64,000 bases of DNA, from the NCBI RefSeq assembly GCF_900103325.1, contig NZ_FMXM01000007.1, positions 213,529 to 277,528 of the forward strand, given 5' to 3'. Source of the DNA: Mesorhizobium qingshengii (GTDB taxonomy: Bacteria; Pseudomonadota; Alphaproteobacteria; Rhizobiales; Rhizobiaceae). Shown here one piece after another: positions 53,997-61,989 of the stretch; positions within the stretch are counted from its first letter, which is position 1; each line of letters starts with the position of its first letter. A model generated the notes under the pieces. The model had not been told where the DNA came from. It searched no databases and saw only the letters and a program-made list of their open reading frames with translations. The position numbers and the translations under genes were made by a program.

Positions 53997-54611
53997 ATGA
54001 GCGGATTGCGGGCAAGGCAAAAGGCGGACCGGCACCGCCGCATCATCGAGGCGGCGGCGGAGCTTTTTCGCGAGGCCGGCTATGAGGGCGCCAAGATCGA
54101 GGCGATCGCTGCCCAGGCCGAGGTCTCGGTCGGCACGATCTACAACTACTACGAGAACAAGGGCGATATCCTCGGCGCCATCGTCTCGCTGGAGGTCAAT
54201 GAGGTGCTCAATGCCGGGCGCGGCGTCGTTGCCAACCCGCCGGCCAATGTCGGCGATGCGCTGGATACGCTGCTCGGCATCTATATCGAGCACTCGCTGC
54301 ACTATCTCAGCAAGGAGATGTGGCGGCAGGCGATGGCGATCTCGACGCAACTGCCCGACGGCCCGTTCGGCCAGGCCTACACCGCGCTCGACCGCTCATT
54401 GACCGAACAGATCCGCGCGCTGATCGCCCGCCTGCAGGCGCTCGGCCTTGTGAAGCAGGATATCGACGGACAGGCGCTCGGCGAACTGATTTTCAACAAC
54501 ATGAACATGATGTTCATCGAGTTCGTGAAACGTGACGAGGCAAGGATACCGGAACTGCGCACGGCGATACGCCGGCAGAACCGGATCCTGGTGGCGGCGA
54601 TCGGGGTGTGA
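53997..54611 (+). CDS. TetR/AcrR-family regulator
   Basis: A 204-residue regulator with an N-terminal TetR helix-turn-helix (residues 10-58): RIIEAAAELFREAGYEGAKI, then AEVSVGTIYNYYENKGDIL. The C-terminal ligand-binding domain is helical and unassigned. It is divergent from the ABC importer operon with 91 bases between, so it probably represses the operon until the imported molecule or a product binds. AGAGG stands before the ATG. Confidence 0.92.
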   Translation: MSGLRARQKADRHRRIIEAAAELFREAGYEGAKIEAIAAQAEVSVGTIYNYYENKGDILGAIVSLEVNEVLNAGRGVVANPPANVGDALDTLLGIYIEHSLHYLSKEMWRQAMAISTQLPDGPFGQAYTALDRSLTEQIRALIARLQALGLVKQDIDGQALGELIFNNMNMMFIEFVKRDEARIPELRTAIRRQNRILVAAIGV

Positions 54612-54738
54612 GGGAGTCAGGAGCAGACAGGAGAAATCGTCGCTTCGGCATCAGACGTCGTTTCACACGAGACCCGCCTCTTGAGTTGAGTTTGAAATCT
54701 GATACAACTTATAGGGGCATAAAAAAGGGGAGGGGTAA

Positions 54739-54976
54739 ATGGGAACGTTTTCAATCTGGCATTGGGCGATAGTGTTGCTGTTGATCGGCGTGCCTGTTTT
54801 CCTTGCTGTTCGATCAGCCGCGAAGCCGTCACAGAATCCTGAGGCTCTTGTGGGCTTCGGCGGCTGGCTGATGTTGCTGGCGATCGGTCAGGCATTGTCA
54901 CCGCTGCGCACACTCGCCGACTTTGCCAATTCTGCCGACGGCTACCAGCAACTTATGACCCTCTCAAATGGGCCGC
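54739..54976 (+). pseudogene. truncated DUF2569-like membrane protein gene
   Basis: About 79 codons with a normal ribosome site (GGGGAGGGG) and start: one N-terminal helix (FSIWHWAIVLLLIGVPVFLA) and a FGGWLMLLAIGQALSPLRTL segment resembling the first part of DUF2569 proteins. The family has about 140 residues and more helices, so the rest is missing. The open frame runs on, but only antisense through tRNA-Thr, ending at 55041, which is not meaningful coding. The break falls at the tRNA 3' end. Confidence 0.55.
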
Positions 54977-55052
54977 TGGTGCCCCCGGACGGAATCGAAC
55001 CGCCGACCTTCGGTTTACAAAACCGCTGCTCTACCAGCTGAGCTACAAGGGC
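54977..55052 (-). tRNA. tRNA-Thr (anticodon TGT)
   Basis: A complete cloverleaf on the minus strand: 5' GCCCTTG acceptor arm pairing with CGGGGGC, D arm AGCTCAGCTGGTAGAGC, anticodon loop TTTGTAA with anticodon TGT, T arm GGCGGTTCGATTCCGTC (last part within the TPsiC loop) and an encoded 3' CCA. Reads ACA and ACG threonine codons. Confidence 0.95.
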
Positions 55053-55210
55053 ACGGCGCTCCGGTTAGCATATTTGTTGCGCCAGTAAAGACAAAACTCC
55101 GTTTTCGGTTACCCGCCGTGGTGGATGACGGAGCGAACGCGCATGCTGAAATCCGCAAACCCGCTTCCTACATATCAGAAAGGTGCAATCGCTTCGAACC
55201 GGGGTGTCGC

Positions 55211-55378
55211 ATGATCAGATTTGTCATCATTCTCCCTATCGTCGTCATCGCTTGGATGCTGCTGGTGAAGCTCATCAACGATCTGAAGAAGGCCAATGTC
55301 GACTGGACCGGCGTGACCACGATCATCGGCTTCATCGCGCTCGCCTTTTGGCTTCGCCATGTCACGGGCATGGGATGA
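55211..55378 (+). CDS. small membrane protein
   Basis: A 55-residue protein with an N-terminal helix (MIRFVIILPIVVIAWMLLVKL) and a second hydrophobic segment (TTIIGFIALAFWL). It ends RHVTGMG. A GGGGTG sequence lies before the ATG. It has a hairpin-like two-helix topology with a short charged loop (NDLKKANVDW). I do not recognise the family; conservation would have to be tested. Confidence 0.5.
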   Translation: MIRFVIILPIVVIAWMLLVKLINDLKKANVDWTGVTTIIGFIALAFWLRHVTGMG

Positions 55379-55479
55379 GGCAGTAGGGAATAGGGAATTG
55401 CATCGTTCGTATCTGCATGGTGCCATTTCACATCTGCCTACTGCCTACCCACCCCCTGAATAAATCTCCTCGACCTTTC

Positions 55480-55507
55480 GAACCTTTTCCCGTGCCGCGC
55501 CGACTGA
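55480..55507 (+). promoter_or_regulatory. ECF-type promoter, first copy
   Basis: GAACC, 16 bases, CGACTGA, about 50 bases before the start codon of the His-rich gene. The same two boxes with the same 16-base spacing occur before the BA14K gene, while the 16 bases between differ. This matches the layout of extracytoplasmic-function sigma factor promoters (AAC-type -35, CGA/CGT-type -10). Confidence 0.6.
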
Positions 55508-55555
55508 TCTCCAGAGGCGAATGGGTCGCCTCGATCAAGGATCCAGGAGATCATC

Positions 55556-55744
55556 ATGTTCAAGCGCACTCTGACATCGGGCCTCGTCGCCATTTTCGTC
55601 GCCACCGGCGCGCTCGCCGGCACTGTCCAGTCGTCCTCGGCTCACGGCTTCCATCATCACCATCATCACCATTTCAAGAAGCATTGGTGGTGGCACCACA
55701 ACCATCATCACCACGGCCATGGCAAGGTGATCATTTTCCTTTGA
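55556..55744 (+). CDS. secreted histidine-rich small protein
   Basis: A 62-residue protein: signal peptide (LTSGLVAIFVATGALAGTVQS, cleavage near SSSA-HG) followed by a 33-residue mature peptide with about 14 histidines, including seven in a row and a WWW motif. It would bind divalent metals such as zinc, copper or nickel in the envelope. The leader and 5' region are duplicated in the next gene. The ribosome site is AGGAGA. A terminator follows 24 bases after the stop codon. The role is inferred only from composition. Confidence 0.75.
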   Translation: MFKRTLTSGLVAIFVATGALAGTVQSSSAHGFHHHHHHHFKKHWWWHHNHHHHGHGKVIIFL

Positions 55745-55767
55745 TTGAGGGACCCAGTTCTCCCGAG

Positions 55768-55790
55768 AGGGCGGCTTCGGCCGCCCTTTT
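55768..55790 (+). terminator. rho-independent terminator after the His-rich gene
   Basis: AGGGCGGC, a TTCG tetraloop and GCCGCCCT, then TTTT. A textbook intrinsic terminator that keeps the two related genes in separate transcripts. Confidence 0.93.
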
Positions 55791-55876
55791 GCGTTTGGTG
55801 GGGCCTTTGATCGACGGGGGCGACATTGGAAACGCCGGGTGAGGGGGGCGCTCCAAAAAAAAATGGAAAAAGATTC

Positions 55877-55904
55877 GAACCTTTCTCATCGCGGCAACGA
55901 CTGA
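55877..55904 (+). promoter_or_regulatory. ECF-type promoter, second copy
   Basis: GAACC, 16 bases, CGACTGA, about 50 bases before the BA14K gene start. The boxes match the first copy and the spacer sequence does not, indicating that they are selected as a promoter. Confidence 0.6.
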
Positions 55905-55954
55905 TGATCAAGAGGCGGATGGATCGCCTCGGTCAACGAAGCAAGGAGATCATC

Positions 55955-56260
55955 ATGTTCAAGCGCACACTCGTTTCCGGCCTCATCGCCACCTCCGTCG
56001 CCGCCACCACGTTGGTCGGCACCGTCCAGCCCTCGGCGGCTCATTCGCATCACCACGACCTTGGCGTCGGCATCGCCGCCGGCGTCGGCGGGTTTGTCCT
56101 GGGCAGCCTGCTCGCCCAGCAGCAGCCGCGTACCGTCTATGTCGAAGAAGACGGCGGCTCATGGCATGTCCGCCGCTGCTTCGATCGCTATTCGAGCTAC
56201 GATCCGGACTCTGATACCTATGTCGGCTACGATGGCTATCGCCACTACTGCCGGCTTTGA
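55955..56260 (+). CDS. BA14K family protein
   Basis: A 101-residue exported protein of the BA14K (PF07886) family, first known as a Brucella immunoreactive lectin-like protein. A signal peptide (LVSGLIATSVAATTLVGTVQPSAAH) is followed by a short His-rich stretch, a glycine-rich hydrophobic segment (GVGIAAGVGGFVLGSLLA) and the BA14K core CFDRYSSYDPDSDTYVGYDG, ending RHYCRL. It shares leader and upstream sequence with the His-rich gene before it. The ATG at 55955 has AGGAGA upstream. Confidence 0.88.
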   Translation: MFKRTLVSGLIATSVAATTLVGTVQPSAAHSHHHDLGVGIAAGVGGFVLGSLLAQQQPRTVYVEEDGGSWHVRRCFDRYSSYDPDSDTYVGYDGYRHYCRL

Positions 56261-56285
56261 GCGGAGGGGCACCAACACAGGAAAC

Positions 56286-56312
56286 AGGGGCTGTACGCAG
56301 CCCCTTTTCTCT
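56286..56312 (+). terminator. rho-independent terminator after the BA14K gene
   Basis: AGGGGCTG, a TACG loop and CAGCCCCT, followed by TTTCTCT; 25 bases after the stop codon. Confidence 0.9.
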
Positions 56313-56338
56313 CGTTTGAACGCGCCTGAAGACCGCGC

Positions 56339-56770
56339 TTAAAGATCAGCCTTCGGCTTGGAGTCCTGGATCGCCAATCCGGCCGCGCGGCAGGCGTCAC
56401 CAATGAGACTCGTATTCGGCGACTCATTACCTATCGCGACGAGATCGAAGGTACTTCCCGCATCTGGATAGATCCTGGCGGCGAAAGGTGCGTCGGTTCC
56501 ATAGCCGCCGGAAGATTTCTTGACGATGACATGGCCGCAGACCACGATCTCCCGGCGTCCGCTGAGGGTCCGCTCGCCGGCAAGCATCGTTCCGAACTTG
56601 GCGGAGGCAGGGTCCTGCAGCCGCTGACGAATGCCGGTCGTGACGATCTCCTCCAAGGCGAGCGAGATCGGGATGGGTTTCACGCGCTGGTCGCCGGGAT
56701 CGGGTTTGGGCGGTGTCGTTACGCATCCGCAAAGTGAAGCGGCAAGCAGAAGCTGAGCCGTATTCCTCAT
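56339..56770 (-). CDS. putative lipoprotein
   Basis: A 143-residue protein with a lipoprotein signal (RNTAQLLLAASLCGC, lipobox ending in Cys). The mature part has segments LEEIVTTGIRQRLQDPASAKFG, REIVVCGHVIVKKSSGGYGTD and PFAARIYPDAG, and ends near GDACRAAGLA; two cysteines could pair. The RLQDPASAKFG...VCGxVxxKNxxGxYxG pattern recalls small periplasmic domains of unknown role. The start is the Met preceding the signal, 12 codons inside the longest open frame. Confidence 0.75.
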   Translation of the reverse strand: MRNTAQLLLAASLCGCVTTPPKPDPGDQRVKPIPISLALEEIVTTGIRQRLQDPASAKFGTMLAGERTLSGRREIVVCGHVIVKKSSGGYGTDAPFAARIYPDAGSTFDLVAIGNESPNTSLIGDACRAAGLAIQDSKPKADL

Positions 56771-56810
56771 CCGTGCCCTTTCGCATGCATTCGAACGCCA
56801 CAGCAAGACG

Positions 56811-57235
56811 GTGAAATCCCACGTAGCGGGCGCTATACAGCGATTTTCGGAGCGTCTAGTCTACTCCGATGGCCAACTGAAGGAGGGTGGCTTCGACAAT
56901 CAGGACCCGAAGGAAGACCTGATCGAGCCGGTTTTCCGCAATGGCACGGTCACCACCGTCGGCATCTTGCTGGCGTTCTCGCTGGGCTTCATCACGCATT
57001 GGGCGGCCAACCCGATACCATCTTGTCGCCGTCCTGCCGATCCTGGTCGGCATCGCGCTCCAGATGCGGGCGCTGTCGCTGCTGCTCAACGTGGATTCGC
57101 TGCGCCGGCAGATCTACGAACGCGCCAACCGCATCTTCATGGCCGGCATCATCCTGACCGCCTGCGGAGTAGGGCTGGCGATCCTGCTGGATTTCTTCGA
57201 TATTGCGACCAAGAGCGCTGCCCGGGGCAGGATGA
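56811..57235 (+). pseudogene. frameshifted membrane-protein gene
   Basis: The frame from 56811 encodes DPKEDLIEPVFRNGTVTTVG and a first helix ending ITHWAANP, then loses coding character near 57008-57015. The next frame (+1) continues with a helix AVLPILVGIALQMRALSLLL, NVDSLRRQIYERANRIFMAG and a last helix ILTACGVGLAILLDFFDI. Together they form a three-helix protein of about 140 residues. The start is uncertain (GTG at 56811 or another), and the end runs into the convergent IclR gene. A single-base indel explains it. Confidence 0.7.
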
Positions 57236-58057
57236 TCAGCCGGCTTGCACGCCGCCGATCATCCTTGTCACTTCGGCCGCGGCGCTGCGCACCATCGGCC
57301 CGATCTCGGCCAGCCGCTCCGGCGTCACCCGCACGGTCGGCCCCGAGACCGAGACGCCGCCGATCGGCTCGCCGAATTCGTTGAAGATGGCGGCGGCCAC
57401 GCAGCGCATGCCTGGGTGCCGCTCCTCGTCGTCCACCGACCAGCCGCGCAGCTTGATCGTCGCCAAATCGTGGGCGAGGGCGGAAATGTCGGACAGCGTC
57501 TTGTCGGTGAAGCGCTGCAGGCCAGCCTTGCGCAAAATGGTACCGACGCGCTCCGGCTCGAGATGCGCCAGCACCGCCTTGCCGATGCCGGACGCATGGA
57601 ACGGGCTGCGCGTGCCCGGCCGGAAGAAGGCGCGGATCGCCTGGTGCGTCTCGACCTGGCTGACAAACACCACGCAATCATCCTCGGCGACGCCGAGATT
57701 GGCGGTCTCGCCGGTCCTCTCCATCAGTTCCTGCATGACGATACGGGCGCGGTCGACCAGCTTGCGGCGGCGCAGGAACGCCGCGCCCATGCGGTAGGTT
57801 TCGACACCGATCGACCACAGCTGGTCGCTTGTATCGAATTCGACCATGCCGTGGTTTTCCAGCGTCGTCAGCATGCGGTAGGCGGTGGAGGCGGCTAGGC
57901 TGCTCTGCGCGGCAATCTCGCTCAGAGACAGGCCGCTGCCCTCCGCGACAATGGCAAGGATGCGCAAAGCCCGATCGAGCGACTGCACTGAATTGGCCTC
58001 GGAAGGCCCGTTGAAGGCGCGCGGCCGGCCGCGCTGGCGTTTCTCGGTCGTTTCCAT
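57236..58057 (-). CDS. IclR-family regulator
   Basis: A 273-residue regulator: N-terminal winged helix (about residues 25-85, ALRILAIVAEGSGLSLSEIA with ASTAYRMLTTLENHG) and a C-terminal effector domain with HASGIGKAVLAHL and AAAIFNEFGEPIGGVSVSGP. It is divergent from gcl-hyi-glxR, so it most likely controls glyoxylate use, in the way AllR and related IclR proteins do in E. coli. The start is the ATG of METTEKRQRGRPRAF; 102 more codons are open but are AT-rich noncoding leader. Confidence 0.92.
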   Translation of the reverse strand: METTEKRQRGRPRAFNGPSEANSVQSLDRALRILAIVAEGSGLSLSEIAAQSSLAASTAYRMLTTLENHGMVEFDTSDQLWSIGVETYRMGAAFLRRRKLVDRARIVMQELMERTGETANLGVAEDDCVVFVSQVETHQAIRAFFRPGTRSPFHASGIGKAVLAHLEPERVGTILRKAGLQRFTDKTLSDISALAHDLATIKLRGWSVDDEERHPGMRCVAAAIFNEFGEPIGGVSVSGPTVRVTPERLAEIGPMVRSAAAEVTRMIGGVQAG

Positions 58058-58123
58058 GCCGTCATTCTTGCTGATTTCACCAAACACGCAATGAAAAAGT
58101 TTTCCACTCGGGCAATGGGAATA

Positions 58124-58200
58124 ATTCTTGGAAAACCAAAAATCGAATAAAATCAGAGCATAGGCGCCGTTTTCTAGAAATGAAAAAATATTCTGAAAAA
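58124..58200. promoter_or_regulatory. repeated TTCT-N-GAAA operator-like motifs
   Basis: Three similar sites in the AT-rich gap between the IclR and gcl genes: ATTCTTGGAAAA (58124-58135), TTTCTAGAAA (58171-58180, a perfect palindrome) and ATTCTGAAAAA (58190-58200). IclR-type proteins bind palindromes of the TGGAAA / TTTCCA kind, so these are candidate binding sites. Confidence 0.5.
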
Positions 58201-58271
58201 ATTGAAAAATAGCCGGCTTGCTGACATCATCGGCCATCCAACAATGACAAACCCTGTGGAGGGCCGGAAAA

Positions 58272-60053
58272 ATGGCCAGGATGCGCGCTGTCGATGCCGC
58301 GGTTCTCGTTCTTGAAAAGGAAGGTATTTCCTGCGCTTTCGGCGTGCCAGGCGCGGCGATCAATCCGCTCTACTCGGCGCTGAAGGCGAGGGGCACGATC
58401 CGCCATGTCCTTGCCCGTCATGTCGAGGGCGCCTCGCACATGGCTGAAGGCTACACCCGCGCCAAATCAGGCAATGTCGGGCTCTGCATCGGCACCTCAG
58501 GCCCGGCCGGCACCGACATGATCACCGGGCTTTACTCGGCCGCGGCGGATTCGATTCCGATCTTGTGCATCACCGGCCAGGCGCCGCGCGCGCGGTTGAA
58601 CAAGGAGGATTTCCAGGCCGTCGACATCGCCACCATCGCTTCGCCTGTCGCCAAATGGGCGGTCACCGTCATGGAACCCTATCTGGTGCCGATGGCGCTG
58701 CAGAAGGCGTTCCATCTGATGCGCTCGTCGCGGCCGGGGCCGGTGCTGATCGACCTGCCGGTCGATGTCCAACTGGCCGAGATCGAGTTCGACATCGACG
58801 CCTATGAGCCGATGGTGCCGTTCAAGCCGGCGATGACGCGCGCGCAGGCCGAAAAGGCCCTTGCGATGCTCAACGCGGCCGAAAAGCCGCTGATCGTCGC
58901 GGGCGGCGGCATCATCAATGCCGATGCGTCGGATCTACTCATCGAATTCGCCGAAATCTCAGGCGTGCCGGTCATTCCGACCTTGATGGGTTGGGGCGCG
59001 ATCCCCGACGACCACCGGCTGATGGCCGGCATGTGCGGGCTGCAGACCTCGCATCGCTATGGCAATGCGACGATGCTTGAAGCCGATTTCGTCTTCGGCA
59101 TCGGCAACCGCTGGGCCAATCGCCACACAGGTTCCGTCGATGTCTACACCAAGGGCAAGAAGTTCATCCATGTCGACATCGAGCCCACGCAGATTGGTCG
59201 TGTCTTCGCGCCGGACCTCGGCGTGGTTTCGGATGCGGGTGCGGCACTGAAGATGCTGCTCGACGTCGCCACCGAGTGGAAGACGGCCGGCAAGCTGCGC
59301 GACTGGTCCGGCTGGGCGAAGGAATGCCAGGGCCGCAAGAGGACGATGAAGCGCAAGACGCATTTTGACCAGGTGCCGCTGAAGCCGCAGCGTGTCTACG
59401 AGGAGATGAACAAGGCATTCGGCCGCGACGTCACCTATGTCACCACCATCGGCCTGTCGCAGATCGCCGGCGCGCAGTTCCTGCATGTCTACAAGCCGCG
59501 CAACTGGATCAATTGCGGCCAGGCCGGCCCGCTCGGCTGGACCTTGCCGGCGGCGCTTGGCGTTCGCGCCGCCGATCCCGACCGCACCATCGTGGCGCTG
59601 TCGGGCGACTATGATTTCCAGTTCATGATCGAGGAACTGGCGGTCGGTGCGCAGCACAAGCTGCCCTACCTCCACGTTGTCGTGAACAACGCCTATCTCG
59701 GCCTGATCCGCCAGGCGCAGCGCGGCTTCTCGATGGATTATGAGGTGAGCCTCGCCTTCGAGAACATCAACCGCGCCAACGATCCCGAGGCCGGCTATGG
59801 CGTCGACCACGTTGCGGTGGCCGAAGCCATGGGCTGCAAGGCGGTCAGGGTACGCAAGCCCGAGGAATTCGCCGCCGCCTTCAAGGAGGCGCATCGGCTG
59901 ATGAAAGAGCACCAGGTTCCGGTCGTGCTCGAATTCATCCTCGAACGCGTCACCAACATCTCCATGGGCACCGAGATCGACAAGGTAACCGAATTCGAGG
60001 AACTTGCCGAAAGCCACGAAGACGCGCCGACGTCGATCGTCATGCTCGACTGA
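58272..60053 (+). CDS. gcl: glyoxylate carboligase
   Basis: A 593-residue thiamin diphosphate and FAD enzyme that joins two glyoxylates to tartronate semialdehyde and CO2. The family sequence [18 protein letters not shown] opens the protein; Val51 (in [10 protein letters not shown]) stands where most ThDP enzymes have the catalytic Glu, as in E. coli Gcl. The ThDP-binding motif is LSGDYDFQF...[10 protein letters not shown]. It is the first gene of gcl-hyi-glxR and is preceded by candidate IclR sites. Length and key residues are all normal. Confidence 0.98.
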   Translation: MARMRAVDAAVLVLEKEGISCAFGVPGAAINPLYSALKARGTIRHVLARHVEGASHMAEGYTRAKSGNVGLCIGTSGPAGTDMITGLYSAAADSIPILCITGQAPRARLNKEDFQAVDIATIASPVAKWAVTVMEPYLVPMALQKAFHLMRSSRPGPVLIDLPVDVQLAEIEFDIDAYEPMVPFKPAMTRAQAEKALAMLNAAEKPLIVAGGGIINADASDLLIEFAEISGVPVIPTLMGWGAIPDDHRLMAGMCGLQTSHRYGNATMLEADFVFGIGNRWANRHTGSVDVYTKGKKFIHVDIEPTQIGRVFAPDLGVVSDAGAALKMLLDVATEWKTAGKLRDWSGWAKECQGRKRTMKRKTHFDQVPLKPQRVYEEMNKAFGRDVTYVTTIGLSQIAGAQFLHVYKPRNWINCGQAGPLGWTLPAALGVRAADPDRTIVALSGDYDFQFMIEELAVGAQHKLPYLHVVVNNAYLGLIRQAQRGFSMDYEVSLAFENINRANDPEAGYGVDHVAVAEAMGCKAVRVRKPEEFAAAFKEAHRLMKEHQVPVVLEFILERVTNISMGTEIDKVTEFEELAESHEDAPTSIVMLD

Positions 60054-60077
60054 TTCATCTCGTGAGGAAATTGCACT

Positions 60078-60875
60078 ATGCCACGGTTTTCAGCCAATCT
60101 TTCCATGCTCTTTGGCGAGCATGACTTCCTCGACCGTTTCGATGCCGCCGCCCGCGCCGGCTTCAAGGGCGTCGAATATATCGGCCCTTACGATCATGCG
60201 CCCGATGTCGTCGCCGCGCGGTTGAAGAAGAGCGGCCTGACGCAGGTGCTGTTCAATCTGCCCGCCGGCGACTGGGGCAAGGGCGAGCGTGGCATCGCCG
60301 TGCTGCCGGATCGCGTGCCGGAATTTCGCCAGGGCATCGCCAAGGCGATCACCTATGCGCAGGCGCTCGGCTGCCAGCAGGTCAACTGCCTGGCCGGCAT
60401 CGCGCCAGCGGGTGCCGACCGCAAGGTGCTTGAGGATGTCTTTGCCGAAAACCTCGCCTTCGCGGCAGAGAAGCTGGAGCAGGCCGGGATCAGGCTGCTG
60501 ATAGAGCCGATCAACACGCGCGATATTCCGGGCTTCTTCCTCAACTATTCGGATCAGGCGCTGGCGCTTATCGATCGTGTCGGATCGAAGAACCTGTTCC
60601 TGCAATACGACATCTATCACATGCAGATCATGGAGGGGGATCTCGCCCGTACCATCGAGGCAAACCTCGGCCGCATCGCTCATATCCAGCTTGCGGACAA
60701 TCCCGGCCGTCACGAGCCGGGGACGGGCGAGATCAACTATCCCTTCCTCTACGATCACATCGACCGCATCGGTTACTCCGGCTGGGTCGGAGCGGAGTAC
60801 AAGCCGAAGGCGGGCACCGAGGCCGGACTGGGTTGGTTCCGGGATCTGGCCGGGCAGGGGAGCGCTGCAGCGTAG
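60078..60875 (+). CDS. hyi: hydroxypyruvate isomerase
   Basis: A 265-residue TIM-barrel isomerase that interconverts hydroxypyruvate and tartronate semialdehyde. Seen: MPRFSANLSMLFGEHDFLDRF, RLLIEPINTRDIPGFFLN with the metal-binding Glu, LQYDIYHMQIMEGDL with the Asp and His ligands, and WVGAEYKPKAGTEAGLGW with the last Glu. It follows gcl by 24 bases with GTGAGGAAA before its ATG. Confidence 0.96.
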   Translation: MPRFSANLSMLFGEHDFLDRFDAAARAGFKGVEYIGPYDHAPDVVAARLKKSGLTQVLFNLPAGDWGKGERGIAVLPDRVPEFRQGIAKAITYAQALGCQQVNCLAGIAPAGADRKVLEDVFAENLAFAAEKLEQAGIRLLIEPINTRDIPGFFLNYSDQALALIDRVGSKNLFLQYDIYHMQIMEGDLARTIEANLGRIAHIQLADNPGRHEPGTGEINYPFLYDHIDRIGYSGWVGAEYKPKAGTEAGLGWFRDLAGQGSAAA

Positions 60876-60940
60876 CTGCTGGGAATTGCTCAGCGCTTAC
60901 CTCTGGATGAGTTCTAACTATGAATTTCAGGAGAGAAACT

Positions 60941-61858
60941 ATGGAAACCATCGGCTTCATCGGTCTCGGCATCATGGGCGCGCCGATGGCGGAGAATTTG
61001 CTGGACGCGGGCTATCATGTCATCGCCAGCGATCACCGCTCCAAGCCGCCGGCTGATCTCGTCGCCAAGGGCCTGAAGTCAGTCGCCGGCCATGCCACCG
61101 TGGCCAAGGCCGCCGACATCATCATTACAATGGTGCCGGACACACCGCAGGTGGCCGATGTGCTGTTCGGCGACAACGGCGCCGCGTCCGGTCTGTCCAA
61201 GGGCAAGCTGGTCATCGACATGAGCTCCATCTCGCCGATCGAGACCAAAACCTTCGCCAAAAGGATCAATGAGCTGGGCTGCGACTATCTCGACGCGCCG
61301 GTCTCGGGCGGTGAAGTCGGCGCCAAGGCGGCATCGCTGACCATCATGGTTGGCGGCGAGGAAAAGGCGTTCGAGCGCGCCAAACCCATCTTCGAGAAGA
61401 TGGGCAAGAACATCACCCTGGTCGGACCGAACGGCGTTGGCCAGACCACCAAGGTTGCCAACCAGATCATCGTTGCACTCACCATTGAAGCCGTCGCCGA
61501 AGCTCTTGTTTTTGCGTCGAAAGCCGGTGCCGATCCAGCCAAGGTCAGGCAGGCGCTGATGGGGGGGCTGGCGGCCTCGCGCATTCTCGAAGTGCATGGC
61601 GAGCGCATGGTCAAGCGCACCTTCGCGCCGGGCTTCCGCATCGAACTGCACCAGAAGGATCTCAATCTCGCGCTGGAGGGCGCGAAAGCGCTCGGCGTGT
61701 CGCTGCCCAACACCTCCACCACTCAGCAGCTGTTCAATTCCTGCGCCGCCAATGGCGGTGCGAAGGAAGATCACTCCGCGCTGGTTCGCGCCCTGGAGCG
61801 GATGGCCAATTTCGAGGTCGGCGGCGACGCAGCCGAGATCAAAGGCAAAGCGGCATAG
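60941..61858 (+). CDS. glxR: 2-hydroxy-3-oxopropionate reductase
   Basis: A 305-residue beta-hydroxyacid dehydrogenase that reduces tartronate semialdehyde to glycerate with NAD(P)H. N-terminal Rossmann motif GFIGLGIMGAPMAENLL, the substrate loop DAPVSGGEVGA, and catalytic Lys in GVGQTTKVANQIIV. The ATG at 60941 is preferred since AGGAGA stands just before it; an ATG 21 bases upstream has none. It ends the glyoxylate operon and is followed by a terminator. Confidence 0.95.
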   Translation: METIGFIGLGIMGAPMAENLLDAGYHVIASDHRSKPPADLVAKGLKSVAGHATVAKAADIIITMVPDTPQVADVLFGDNGAASGLSKGKLVIDMSSISPIETKTFAKRINELGCDYLDAPVSGGEVGAKAASLTIMVGGEEKAFERAKPIFEKMGKNITLVGPNGVGQTTKVANQIIVALTIEAVAEALVFASKAGADPAKVRQALMGGLAASRILEVHGERMVKRTFAPGFRIELHQKDLNLALEGAKALGVSLPNTSTTQQLFNSCAANGGAKEDHSALVRALERMANFEVGGDAAEIKGKAA

Positions 61859-61911
61859 GTCAGGAGAAGGCGGCGCAACGTTCCCAAGCCGCCAACTCTT
61901 CCCTGTCGGAG

Positions 61912-61948
61912 AACGGGTTCCTGCGCCTGTCGCCGGAACCCGTTTCTC
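61912..61948 (+). terminator. rho-independent terminator of the glyoxylate operon
   Basis: AACGGGTTCC and its perfect complement around a 13-base loop, then TTTCTCGTCT. It lies 53 bases after the glxR stop codon. Confidence 0.8.
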
Positions 61949-61989
61949 GTCTGGAGATGGTTCTCGGCAAACGGTTTGCCCGCTCCGGC

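Noticed and set aside
54977..55041. C-terminal extension of the DUF2569-like frame
   Set aside because: It is the antisense of tRNA-Thr; such tails are a common artefact of open frames crossing tRNA genes.
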